Assembly (NCBI RefSeq): GCF_022770135.1
Contig: NZ_JALEIL010000062.1
Coordinates: 1-34,541, forward strand
Source: Anaerococcus sp.
GTDB lineage: Bacteria; Bacillota; Clostridia; Tissierellales; Peptoniphilaceae
DNA: 34,541 nt
Direction: 5' to 3'
Below the pieces are notes generated by a model. The model searched no databases and had not been told where the DNA came from. It saw only the letters and a program-made list of their open reading frames with translations. Below, piece by piece: positions 23,608-30,727 of the stretch. Made by a program: the position numbers and the translations under genes. The stretch's first letter is position 1. Each line of letters starts with the position of its first letter.

Positions 23608-24783
23608 ATGAATTTTTTTGAAAAATCAAACGAGATAAAAGATTATATGATTGATATAAGAAGAAGAATTCACGAGAATCCAGAACTTGCTTTTGACTTG
23701 GAAGATACAAGCAAACTTGTAAAAGAAGAATTGGATAAACTAGGAATAACATACACTTCTCCTATAGAAAACTCAGTACTAGCAAGTCTAGGCGAAGGGG
23801 ATAAGACGATATTATTAAGAGCCGATATGGACGCTCTTCCAATCGAAGAAGAAAATGATTTGGATTTTAAGTCTAAGAATCAATGTGGGCACATGTGTGG
23901 CCATGACTTTCATACAGCAATGCTTTTAGGAACTGCAAAGCTCTTAAAGGAAATAGAAGAAGACCTTGATGGTGTTGTCAAATTGATGTTTCAACCTGCA
24001 GAGGAAATCCTCAAGGGTTCAGAAAAAATGATAGAAGCAGGAATCCTAGACAATCCTAAAGTAGATAGGGCAGTTATGGTTCATATGGATACTACAAGAC
24101 CTGTGGGTATATATATCAAAGAAGGAGCCATGGCTACATCTAATAATAATTTCAGAATAGAAGTTAAGGGTAAGTCATCACACGGAGCTATGCCAGAAAA
24201 TGGAGTCGATGCTGCCTTTGTTGCAAGTCAAATCGTAAATGGCCTACAAGAAATTGTAAGTAGAGAGCTTTCCTTTACCAAGGAGGCAGTCCTTACTACA
24301 GGTCATATAAAGGCCGGATCTGCACCTAACATAATACCAGACAAGGCAACAATCGAAGGAACTAGTAGGACCTATCATGAAGAAAGTAAAAAACATATCC
24401 AAGAGAGAATCCCAGAACTTAGTAAATATATAGCTAAAGCCTACAGGTCGGAGGCTACATTTGAGATTCTTTCAGATGTCCCTGCTATAATTAACGATAA
24501 GGACTTCTATAAGGATGCGATAAGAGTTTTAGAAAAAGTCAAAGAAGAAAATAGAGACTTCAACTTAATAGATGATTGTGAAGCAGTTACCGCAAGCGAT
24601 GATTTTGCCAATGTAGCAAAAGATATTCCATCCTTGATGCTTATGGTTGGATGTAAGGTAGAAACTGGCGAAGTTTATCCACTTCACAATGGCAAGGCGA
24701 TTTTCAATGAAAATTCAATCGTCTACGGGCCTACAACTATGGCAAGCCTTGCCTACGATTATTTGAAAGGAGAAAATAAATGA
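23608..24783 (+). CDS. M20D-family metallopeptidase/amidohydrolase
   Basis: 391 residues from ATG 23608, with AAGGTGG upstream. Motifs of the HipO/N-acyl-amino-acid amidohydrolase group: RRRIHENPELAF, LLRADMDALPIEE, QCGHMCGHDFHTAML (di-metal ligands), FQPAEEILKGSEKMIEAG (catalytic Glu pair), KGKSSHGAMPENGVDA (dimerisation domain) and a late metal-binding His in YPLHNGKAIFN. Members hydrolyse N-acyl or peptide bonds, such as hippurate, N-acetyl amino acids and N-acetyl-diaminopimelate. The genuine substrate is not visible. The stop overlaps the next start (ATGA), so the two are coupled. Confidence 0.88.
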   Translation: MNFFEKSNEIKDYMIDIRRRIHENPELAFDLEDTSKLVKEELDKLGITYTSPIENSVLASLGEGDKTILLRADMDALPIEEENDLDFKSKNQCGHMCGHDFHTAMLLGTAKLLKEIEEDLDGVVKLMFQPAEEILKGSEKMIEAGILDNPKVDRAVMVHMDTTRPVGIYIKEGAMATSNNNFRIEVKGKSSHGAMPENGVDAAFVASQIVNGLQEIVSRELSFTKEAVLTTGHIKAGSAPNIIPDKATIEGTSRTYHEESKKHIQERIPELSKYIAKAYRSEATFEILSDVPAIINDKDFYKDAIRVLEKVKEENRDFNLIDDCEAVTASDDFANVAKDIPSLMLMVGCKVETGEVYPLHNGKAIFNENSIVYGPTTMASLAYDYLKGENK

Positions 24784-25130
24784 AATTAATTTGCTATAAG
24801 AGATGTACAACATGTAATGGTGTCGAGAAAATGCTAGATGAGAAGAATATCTCCTATGAACTAAGAGATATTAAAGATGATAATCCTACAAGAGATGAAC
24901 TAAAATCATGGCATGAAAAAACAGATTATGATATAAAAAGATTCTTCAATACATCTGGAAAAATCTATAGGGAAGAGAATTTAAAAGATAAGCTAAAAGA
25001 GATGACTTTAGATGAAAAATATGACCTTCTCGCGACAGATGGAATGCTTGTCAAAAGGCCAATTCTTTTTACAGATGATGGCAAGATTCTTGTTGGTCCT
25101 GATGTTAAAAAATACGTAGAGACTTTATAA
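24780..25130 (+). CDS. ArsC/Spx-family thioredoxin-fold protein
   Basis: 116 residues from ATG 24780, overlapping the previous stop as ATGA. The N-terminal thioredoxin fold has a Cys9-x-x-Cys12 redox pair (YKRCTTC), YELRDIKDDNPT, FNTSGKIYRE and the closing KRPILFTDDGKILVGP, all typical of the ArsC/Spx/YffB group. The arginine of classical ArsC (the GTR motif) is not clear, so a thiol reductase or Spx-like role is as likely as arsenate reduction. It sits between an amidohydrolase and a methionine-sulfoxide reductase, which fits redox work. Confidence 0.85.
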   Translation: MKLICYKRCTTCNGVEKMLDEKNISYELRDIKDDNPTRDELKSWHEKTDYDIKRFFNTSGKIYREENLKDKLKEMTLDEKYDLLATDGMLVKRPILFTDDGKILVGPDVKKYVETL

Positions 25131-25621
25131 TGAATTTAGATCCTAGTAGAATAGCAAAGCTTGATGATGATAAGTGCCTTGATGAACTCATAAACTTTAT
25201 CAAGATTCAAGTATCTGATGAAGACGATCCAATAGCCCTTATGGCCAATGTTTCCGCCTTTATCAAGGCCTATGTCAGAGATTTGAATTGGGCAGGGTTT
25301 TATATAGTAAGAGATGAAGGCTTAATCCTAGGTCCCTTCCAAGGACTTCCAGCTTGTACTAGGCTTTTCTTTGATAAGGGAGTTTGTGCTAAGGCCTATA
25401 GGGATAGGGAAATAGTTAAGGTTGATGATGTAGGAGAATTTAAAGATCATATAGTTTGTGATAGTAATTCAAAATCAGAGCTAGTGATTCCAATATTTAA
25501 TGAAGGAGACCTGGTTTGTTTAATTGATTTAGACTCACCTAAACTTTCTCGTTTTACAAATCTTGAAGTAGAGAAATTTAGGAAGATTGGTCAAATTTTA
25601 GAAAATAGAATCTATTTATAA
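25130..25621 (+). CDS. msrC: GAF-domain free methionine-(R)-sulfoxide reductase
   Basis: 163 residues from ATG 25130; its first base is the last base of the previous TAA (TAATG overlap). A GAF domain covers the whole protein. Cys76 (GPFQGLPACTR), Cys86 (DKGVCAKAY) and Cys110 (HIVCDSNSKSELVIPI) match the three cysteines of E. coli fRMsr with a constant offset of eight; NWAGFYIV and the LIDLDSPKLSRF motif are also present. It reduces free methionine-R-sulfoxide in the cytoplasm using thioredoxin. This would help an anaerobe recover oxidised methionine. The preceding ArsC-like thiol protein could share that electron supply, which is inference. Confidence 0.88.
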   Translation: MNLDPSRIAKLDDDKCLDELINFIKIQVSDEDDPIALMANVSAFIKAYVRDLNWAGFYIVRDEGLILGPFQGLPACTRLFFDKGVCAKAYRDREIVKVDDVGEFKDHIVCDSNSKSELVIPIFNEGDLVCLIDLDSPKLSRFTNLEVEKFRKIGQILENRIYL

Positions 25622-25631
25622 AGAGTAAGAT

Positions 25632-25701
25632 AAGCTGCTGGCTAAAGAATCCTAAAACTCTATTAAGGGTGATTTATGATGACTATAGTCAGCGGCTTTT
25701 T
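25632..25701 (+). terminator. Long-loop terminator after the msrC operon
   Basis: AAGCTGCTGGCTA (25632-25644) pairs with TAGTCAGCGGCTT (25686-25698), 13 bp with two G-U pairs, and TTTT follows. The loop is 41 bases and contains a weak inner repeat. The next 130 bases to the promoter are AT-rich without visible features. Confidence 0.7.
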
Positions 25702-25830
25702 AGATGAATTGAAAATCCTATCTCATTTCGAATTGTAAAAATATCTTAAAATTATATAAAATACTTATATTTTCTTTCGTTTATTAGTATAATAATCGGT
25801 AAGCCAGATAGAATTAAATAAAAAAACTTA

Positions 25831-25836
25831 TATAAT
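25831..25836 (+). promoter_or_regulatory. -10 box for the degV2-trmB-DUF4230 operon
   Basis: TATAAT 38 bases upstream of the chosen start; no clear -35. Confidence 0.4.
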
Positions 25837-25873
25837 ACTACTAGTATACTTAAAAATGAAAAGAGAGGTTTGT

Positions 25874-26767
25874 ATGACACATGCTAGCTATATAATTAGC
25901 GCAACATCTTCTGTCGATATTAGCGAAGAACTCTTTGAAAGGTTAGATGTGAAATGGATTCCCTTCCATTATCAGATAGATGGAAGAGATTACTTGGATG
26001 ATTTGGGAGAAAGTATAAGTCTTAGCGACTTTTATGAAAAAATGATCGCTGGTTCCTACTCAACTACCAGCCAGATAAATGTTTTTGAATATCTTAATTA
26101 TTTTGAACAATTCCTAGAAAATGGCAAGGACATAATTCATCTTTGCTTATCTTCAGGAATAACTGGCGAATATAACAATGCACTAATAGCAAAAGAGGAA
26201 CTCTTGGAAAAATATCCCGACAGAAAAATATTTGTTCTTGATTCACTTAATGCTTCCGCTGCTCAACTTTTCCTAGTCAAAGAAATGGCAAAAATGAGAG
26301 ACCAAGAAGCAAGTATAGAAGAAATCAATGACTGGGTGATAAACAATAGAGATAGGGTAAATGGTTGGTTTTTAAGCTCGGATCTAACCTATTTTATTAG
26401 GGGTGGCAGGATATCCAAGACCAAGGGAGCAGTCGGCAATGCTTTAAATATCTGTCCTGTTATGGAAGTTAACAGATTTGGTGAGTTAATAGTTAGGGAA
26501 AAGGTGAGGACTAAAAAGCGTGCCATAAAGGTCCTTCTAAAGAAGATGGCGACTTTAGCAGACGATGGTAAAGATTATAGCAAGGAATGTTTGATTATCC
26601 ATTCACATGACTATGAAGGAGCTGTAGGTCTTAAGGAAAAACTTTTAGAAAGTTTCCCTAAGATAATAAAGGATATTGAAATTTATCAATTTGGAACTAT
26701 AATAGGTAGTCATACTGGCCCTGGGACCCTAGCCGTGGTATTTTGGGGTGAAGAAAAAAGAAGATAA
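25874..26767 (+). CDS. DegV-family fatty-acid-binding protein (FakB-like), copy 2
   Basis: The start is ATG 25874, 5 bases after AAGAGAGG (25861-25868); the in-frame ATG 25856 would put that ribosome site inside the gene. 297 residues. It shares with copy 1 an ISATSSVDIS start, STTSQINVFEYLNYFEQFLE, CLSSGITGEYNN, FIRGGRISKTKGAVGNALN, VREKVRTKKRA and the C-terminal GSHTGPGTLAVVFWG, but differs widely elsewhere. It is expected to bind a fatty acid of different chain length or saturation from copy 1 and deliver it to FakA. First gene of an operon with trmB (12 bases downstream). Confidence 0.85.
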   Translation: MTHASYIISATSSVDISEELFERLDVKWIPFHYQIDGRDYLDDLGESISLSDFYEKMIAGSYSTTSQINVFEYLNYFEQFLENGKDIIHLCLSSGITGEYNNALIAKEELLEKYPDRKIFVLDSLNASAAQLFLVKEMAKMRDQEASIEEINDWVINNRDRVNGWFLSSDLTYFIRGGRISKTKGAVGNALNICPVMEVNRFGELIVREKVRTKKRAIKVLLKKMATLADDGKDYSKECLIIHSHDYEGAVGLKEKLLESFPKIIKDIEIYQFGTIIGSHTGPGTLAVVFWGEEKRR

Positions 26768-26779
26768 GTAGGTGAATGG

Positions 26780-27409
26780 ATGAGATTAAGACACAAAGCA
26801 AATGCAATTCCTGAAATGAAGGAAAATAAGAAGATATATTTTGATGCTAGCGAAAACAAAGGTAAGTGGAAGGAAATTTTTGGCAATGATAATCCTATAC
26901 ATCTAGAAATAGGTGCAGGTAAGGGAGACTTTATCACAAAGATGGCTAATGCGAATAAGGAGATAAACTACATAGCCTTGGAGATGAATACAAATGCCTT
27001 TGTTGTAGCTAGTAGAAAAATGCTTGATGAAGAAATGAAAAACGTAAGGGCTATAATTGGAAATGCTGAAAACCTTGAAGACTTCTTCGAGAAGGGTGAA
27101 GTTGATAAAATCTATCTTAACTTTTCCACTCCTTGGCCTAAAAAACGCCATCATAAGAGGAGATTATCCCACAAGAGGTTTTTAGATAGGTACAAGGAAA
27201 TAATATCTGATGGAGCAGAGCTTGAGCTAAAGACAGATAATGAAGATTTCTTTGATGCAAGCTTAGAGTACTTTGAAGACTTTGGTATGGATATAGAAAA
27301 AGTCGATAGGGACTTAGATATAAATGAATCAGTTGTTACAGAATATGAGACGAAATTTAGAAATAGAGATATGCCCATATATTTTGTAGCTGCAAAATTT
27401 CAAAATTAG
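26780..27409 (+). CDS. trmB: tRNA (guanine-N7-)-methyltransferase
   Basis: 209 residues from ATG 26780, 12 bases after degV2; the start MRLRHKANAIPEM fits family members. The SAM-binding motif is LEIGAGKGDFITKMA (42-56). The family motif NFS-D-PWPKKRH appears here as NFSTPWPKKRHHKRRLSHKR, with Thr117 in place of the usual Asp. C-terminal LKTDNEDFFDASLEYF and VTEYETKFRNRDMPIYF are also typical. TrmB methylates G46 in the variable loop of tRNAs using S-adenosylmethionine. The Asp-to-Thr change is unusual at a residue expected near the active site, so activity or specificity may differ. Confidence 0.88.
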   Translation: MRLRHKANAIPEMKENKKIYFDASENKGKWKEIFGNDNPIHLEIGAGKGDFITKMANANKEINYIALEMNTNAFVVASRKMLDEEMKNVRAIIGNAENLEDFFEKGEVDKIYLNFSTPWPKKRHHKRRLSHKRFLDRYKEIISDGAELELKTDNEDFFDASLEYFEDFGMDIEKVDRDLDINESVVTEYETKFRNRDMPIYFVAAKFQN

Positions 27410-27424
27410 CATGGGAGAGAGGCT

Positions 27425-28030
27425 ATGAAAACTAAAAAAAACAAAAGATTATTAAGTGGAATCCTTATTCTTATATTTCTAGTATTTGTTTCTTATTTCT
27501 TTGGGATGAAGGCAGGAGTATTTAAGACTAAAGAAGAAGTAACTAGCGATATAGTAAAAGAACAACTGGTTAGTGTAAAGGAGCTTACTACATTAAAATA
27601 CAGATACACAAATGTAGGATCATTTGAAAATGACAGTGAATTTTATGGAATCAAAATTCCTTTCACAAATAAAAAATTTATTATCTCTTATGATGGAGAA
27701 ATCAGTGCGGGCATAGATTTAGACAAGGCTAAGGTCGATATTAATGATGAGAAGAAATCTATAGATATAACTCTACCTCAAGCTAAAATCTTATCCCATC
27801 AGATAGATGAGGACTCTCTTACGATCTTTGATGAGAAAGAATCTATCTTCAACCAATTAAAGATAAAGGACTTCTCTGAATTTCGCAAAAATGAAATGAA
27901 AAAGACCGAACAAGAGCTTTTGGAAAAAGGCTTTTTGGAAGAAGCAAGAGATAAGAGCAAGGATGCTATTATAGAAATATTAAATATTAATCCATTAATT
28001 AAAGACGAATATACTGTTAAGGTAAATTAA
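27425..28030 (+). CDS. DUF4230-type membrane-anchored protein
   Basis: 201 residues from ATG 27425, 15 bases after trmB. Residues 10-28 are one hydrophobic helix (LSGILILIFLVFVSYFFGMK) after a Lys-rich start, so it is probably an N-in signal anchor. The rest (EEVTSDIVKEQLVSVKEL, then ISAGIDLDKAKVDIN) is soluble and probably outside, as in DUF4230 proteins, whose function is unknown. The C-terminal half is charged and helical (KTEQELLEKGFLEEARDKSK). Last gene of the operon, ended by a strong two-way terminator. Confidence 0.7.
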   Translation: MKTKKNKRLLSGILILIFLVFVSYFFGMKAGVFKTKEEVTSDIVKEQLVSVKELTTLKYRYTNVGSFENDSEFYGIKIPFTNKKFIISYDGEISAGIDLDKAKVDINDEKKSIDITLPQAKILSHQIDEDSLTIFDEKESIFNQLKIKDFSEFRKNEMKKTEQELLEKGFLEEARDKSKDAIIEILNINPLIKDEYTVKVN

Positions 28031-28074
28031 AAAAATCCGCTAGCTATCGAGCTTAAGATAGCTAGCGGATTTTT
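28031..28074. terminator. Bidirectional terminator between convergent genes
   Basis: Perfect 18-bp inverted repeat, 28031-28048 against 28057-28074, with A-run and T-run ends and an 8-base loop. It serves the DUF4230 gene on the top strand and the DUF1624-type gene on the bottom strand, whose stop codon begins within the right arm. Confidence 0.92.
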
Positions 28075-28771
28075 AGCTTAAGAAAAAACTTACTAAAGGA
28101 TAAAGTATTATTTGATGGGCCAGATAAATTGGCATAGAAAGTCTTCCGATTTTTGCAAGGATATTGTCATTTCCCTTACTTACATTCTTTTCTTTAAGAT
28201 AATTTCCTGCACTTAGGCCAGCAAGATAAGCGAATATCCAAGGTATTATAGGAAAATAATCTGTCGAAATAAAGCTAGAAGAAGGAAAACCAAGGATAAA
28301 GATATTATTTTCATATAAATAATCAAATATTCCAATCCCAGCCAAGGAAGATCGAGGTATATTGTAAGTTCCAACAAAAACTAATAGAAAAATAATAGCA
28401 AAGTATGGAGGAATCTTCCAGGATCTTTGGATAAGTCCAGCAATTATCATAGAAAGGCCCAAGCCATTTAAGACTCCCCATACAATTAATTGGTCTCTTG
28501 CAAAAATATATGTGATGATTGTAATAGCAAAGCCTATAATCGAAGTCTTTATGCCTCTTTTGATATTTTTATCATATGTAAGAAGGCTTGATGTAATTCC
28601 TGATATTAGAAAAAATGAAAGGGCTATAGATATCTGCCAAATCCTATTAAAAATAGTTCCATCATACCAGCTTATAGGTCTAAAATAGTTTATATTATAG
28701 GCCAGGTGGAAAAGTACCATCGATATAATGGTAAAACCCCTAAAGCTATCTAAATAATAATTTCTCTTCAT
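28073..28771 (-). CDS. DUF1624/HGSNAT-type polytopic membrane protein
   Basis: 232 residues, starting at the ATG read from 28771, with AAGGAG upstream on the bottom strand. About seven hydrophobic helices. The start YLDSFRGFTIISMVLFHLAY, followed by LSFFLISG and a late LSMPIYLAHQIILY, fits the heparan-alpha-glucosaminide acetyltransferase-like (DUF1624) family of membrane acyltransferase-like proteins. The conserved N-terminal DxxRG and MxxFH residues are present. Bacterial members are thought to move acyl groups across the membrane onto cell-envelope sugars, but the substrate is unknown. Divergently transcribed from the PfpI gene. Confidence 0.75.
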   Translation of the reverse strand: MKRNYYLDSFRGFTIISMVLFHLAYNINYFRPISWYDGTIFNRIWQISIALSFFLISGITSSLLTYDKNIKRGIKTSIIGFAITIITYIFARDQLIVWGVLNGLGLSMIIAGLIQRSWKIPPYFAIIFLLVFVGTYNIPRSSLAGIGIFDYLYENNIFILGFPSSSFISTDYFPIIPWIFAYLAGLSAGNYLKEKNVSKGNDNILAKIGRLSMPIYLAHQIILYPLVSFFLS

Positions 28772-28788
28772 AAAAACTCCTTGTTTAG

Positions 28789-28794
28789 ATTATA
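28789..28794 (-). promoter_or_regulatory. Extended -10 box for the DUF1624 gene
   Basis: On the bottom strand the sequence reads TGGTATAAT, an extended -10 box about 18 bases before the start codon; no clear -35. A TATAGT at 28811-28816 on the top strand may serve the divergent PfpI gene. Confidence 0.5.
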
Positions 28795-28845
28795 CCACAT
28801 AGGGTAAGTGTATAGTAAGACGTGAGAAAGAGAAAAGGAGTTTAT

Positions 28846-29349
28846 ATGAAAAAAATAGCAGTATTAGTAGAATCACTATTCGAAGAAAGTGAATTAATAT
28901 ATCCATATCATAGACTAAGAGAGGACTTCGAAGTTGTCCTTGTAGGAAGTGAGAAGGACGTTGAGTATCCATCAAAGGCTGGCTATAAGGTAAAATCTGA
29001 CATATCAAGTAAAGAAGCCGATCCAAGTGAGTTTGATGGAGTATATATACCAGGTGGTTACTCACCAGACGGAATGAGAAAGCACGAAGCAACAATAAAT
29101 TTTGTCAAAAAAGTTCACGAAAACGGGAAGCCAATTGCTGCTGTATGCCACGGTCCATGGGTTGTTTCTGATGCAGGACTCTTGGATGGAGTAAAGGCTA
29201 CTTCTACGCCTACTATCAAAAAGGACTTGATAAATGCTGGTGCAAAATGGGAGGATAGGGAAGTAGTTGTAGACAATAATATAATTACAAGTAGATCTCC
29301 TAAAGACCTACCTGCCCATGTAAAGGCCTTTGTTGATGCTTTAAAATAA
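28846..29349 (+). CDS. PfpI/DJ-1-family protein
   Basis: The start is ATG 28846, 5 bases after AAAAGGAG (28833-28840); the in-frame GTG 28822 lies upstream of that ribosome site. 167 residues, the normal length. Family motifs: KIAVLVES at the start, an acidic residue at 13-14, DGVYIPGGYSPDGMR and the nucleophile elbow AAVCHGPWVVSDAGL with Cys101-His102. C-terminal DNNIITSRSPKDLPAHVKAF. Members act as deglycases/hydratases of glyoxal-type compounds or as chaperone/peptidase-like stress proteins; which applies here is unknown. Single-gene transcript with its own terminator. Confidence 0.88.
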   Translation: MKKIAVLVESLFEESELIYPYHRLREDFEVVLVGSEKDVEYPSKAGYKVKSDISSKEADPSEFDGVYIPGGYSPDGMRKHEATINFVKKVHENGKPIAAVCHGPWVVSDAGLLDGVKATSTPTIKKDLINAGAKWEDREVVVDNNIITSRSPKDLPAHVKAFVDALK

Positions 29350-29360
29350 TATAAGATCTT

Positions 29361-29394
29361 AGCCCCAATATCCCTAGGGATGGAGGGGTTTTCT
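29361..29394 (+). terminator. Rho-independent terminator after the PfpI gene
   Basis: AGCCCC (29361-29366) pairs with GGGGTT (29385-29390); inside is the self-complementary ATCCCTAGGGAT, and TTTTCTC follows. Confidence 0.7.
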
Positions 29395-29395
29395 C

Positions 29396-29424
29396 TTGCT
29401 CAAAAGATCTTTATTAATTATAAT
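29396..29424 (+). promoter_or_regulatory. Promoter of folC
   Basis: -35 TTGCTC (29396-29401), 17-base spacer, -10 TATAAT (29419-29424). The start of transcription near 29431 leaves a leader of only about 12 bases, which still holds the GTGGAGG ribosome site. Confidence 0.5.
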
Positions 29425-29442
29425 ATGAAGGTGGAGGATATA

Positions 29443-30720
29443 ATGGAAAATTTTGATCAATACTACGAATTTATATTAAATAGAGGAAGTACAAACGGGG
29501 GTCATAGTTTAGAGAAAATAAAAAGTCTCTTAGAATATTTTGATAACCCTCAAGATAAGATAAAAGTAATACATATTGCAGGAACTAATGGTAAGGGATC
29601 TACTGCAAATATGATTGCCAATACACTTTCAAGGAAAAACAGGGTAGGGCTATTTACTTCACCATATATGACTAAGATAAATGAAGCTATATCAATTTCT
29701 GGAGTAGATATAAGCGATGAAGATTTTGCAGAAATCATCGATAGGTTAAAAAAACCCTTAGAAGAATTAGATAAAAAAGGCCTTCACAATTCCTATTTTG
29801 AAGTTTTGACAGCTATAATGTATATTTATTTTTATGAAAAAAAGGTGGACGTCGCAGTTGTTGAAGTAGGGCTAGGAGGAAGTCTAGATTCAACAAATAT
29901 TATTAAAAGTCCAATAGCCTGTGTAATAACGACAATATCTAAGGATCATATCCAAATCCTAGGAGATAGTCTAGAAGAAATAGCCCAGAATAAGGCTGGA
30001 ATTATAAAAGATGATTCTGAAGTATTCCTATATCCAAAGGAAGGTGATGTAGAAGAAGTTTTCGTAGAAAAGGTAAGAAATACTTCTAGCAGGCTCCATA
30101 CTTTTGATAAGACAGAGATAGAAATAATAAAAACAGGGCCTGACTATAATGAGTTTTCTTTTAGGTCTTATAAAAATATTAGGACAAGGCTAGTTGGCCT
30201 CCATCAAATTTATAATGCTGTTACAGCTCTTATAACATTGGACTTCTTAAAAGAAGAGTTCAAACTAAGTAATAAGGATATATATGATGGATTATTGACT
30301 ACGAGAAATCCTGGTAGGCTAGAGCTTATAAATAAAAATCCAAGAGTCTTAGTAGACGGATCTCACAATAGGGAAGCCATAGATGCCTTGATTAATGCCA
30401 TATCTTCATACAAATATAGAAAGCTCATAGTAGGATTTTCCATATTAAAGGATAAGGATTATAATTATATTATTAATTCCTTGGCCAAGATTGCTGATGA
30501 AATTATAGTTACAAAAATAAAGAATAATCCAAGGGCCTTTGATACAGATGAGCTTTATAAATTAGTCAAGGATAAAGCAAAAGATGCGATAGAGATTAAA
30601 GATCCAATTGAGGCTTATGAGTATTCTAAAGAAAAAGCTAGTGAAGATGACTTGGTCCTTTGGTGTGGATCCTTGTACTTGGTAGGAGATATATTAAAAT
30701 ATGAAAAAGCTCCTCATTAA
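29443..30720 (+). CDS. folC: Bifunctional folylpolyglutamate/dihydrofolate synthase
   Basis: The start is ATG 29443, after GTGGAGG; upstream in-frame ATGs at 29380 and 29425 precede the probable transcript start. 425 residues, the usual family length. The P-loop IAGTNGKGST (45-54), FTSPYMTKINEAI, TAIMYIYFYEKKVDVAVVEVG-like segment, SKDHIQILGDSLEEIAQNKA, RNPGRLELINKNPRVLVDGSHN and a C-terminal CGSLYLVGD are all Mur-ligase/FolC motifs. It adds glutamate to dihydropteroate and then extends the glutamate tail of folates using ATP. Whether both activities are present cannot be told from sequence. Convergent with the helicase gene. Confidence 0.9.
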   Translation: MENFDQYYEFILNRGSTNGGHSLEKIKSLLEYFDNPQDKIKVIHIAGTNGKGSTANMIANTLSRKNRVGLFTSPYMTKINEAISISGVDISDEDFAEIIDRLKKPLEELDKKGLHNSYFEVLTAIMYIYFYEKKVDVAVVEVGLGGSLDSTNIIKSPIACVITTISKDHIQILGDSLEEIAQNKAGIIKDDSEVFLYPKEGDVEEVFVEKVRNTSSRLHTFDKTEIEIIKTGPDYNEFSFRSYKNIRTRLVGLHQIYNAVTALITLDFLKEEFKLSNKDIYDGLLTTRNPGRLELINKNPRVLVDGSHNREAIDALINAISSYKYRKLIVGFSILKDKDYNYIINSLAKIADEIIVTKIKNNPRAFDTDELYKLVKDKAKDAIEIKDPIEAYEYSKEKASEDDLVLWCGSLYLVGDILKYEKAPH

Positions 30721-30727
30721 GGAGCTT
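30704..30727 (-). terminator. Terminator of the helicase gene (bottom strand)
   Basis: AAGCTCCT (30707-30714) pairs perfectly with AGGAGCTT (30720-30727), with a 5-base loop. Read on the bottom strand it is followed by a T-run (A-run 30704-30708 on the top strand). It overlaps the end of folC and the helicase stop codon; there is no T-tract for the top strand. Confidence 0.75.

Noticed and set aside
28822..28845. GTG 28822 as the PfpI start
   Set aside because: The ribosome site AAAAGGAG is downstream of it and serves ATG 28846, which matches the family N-terminus.
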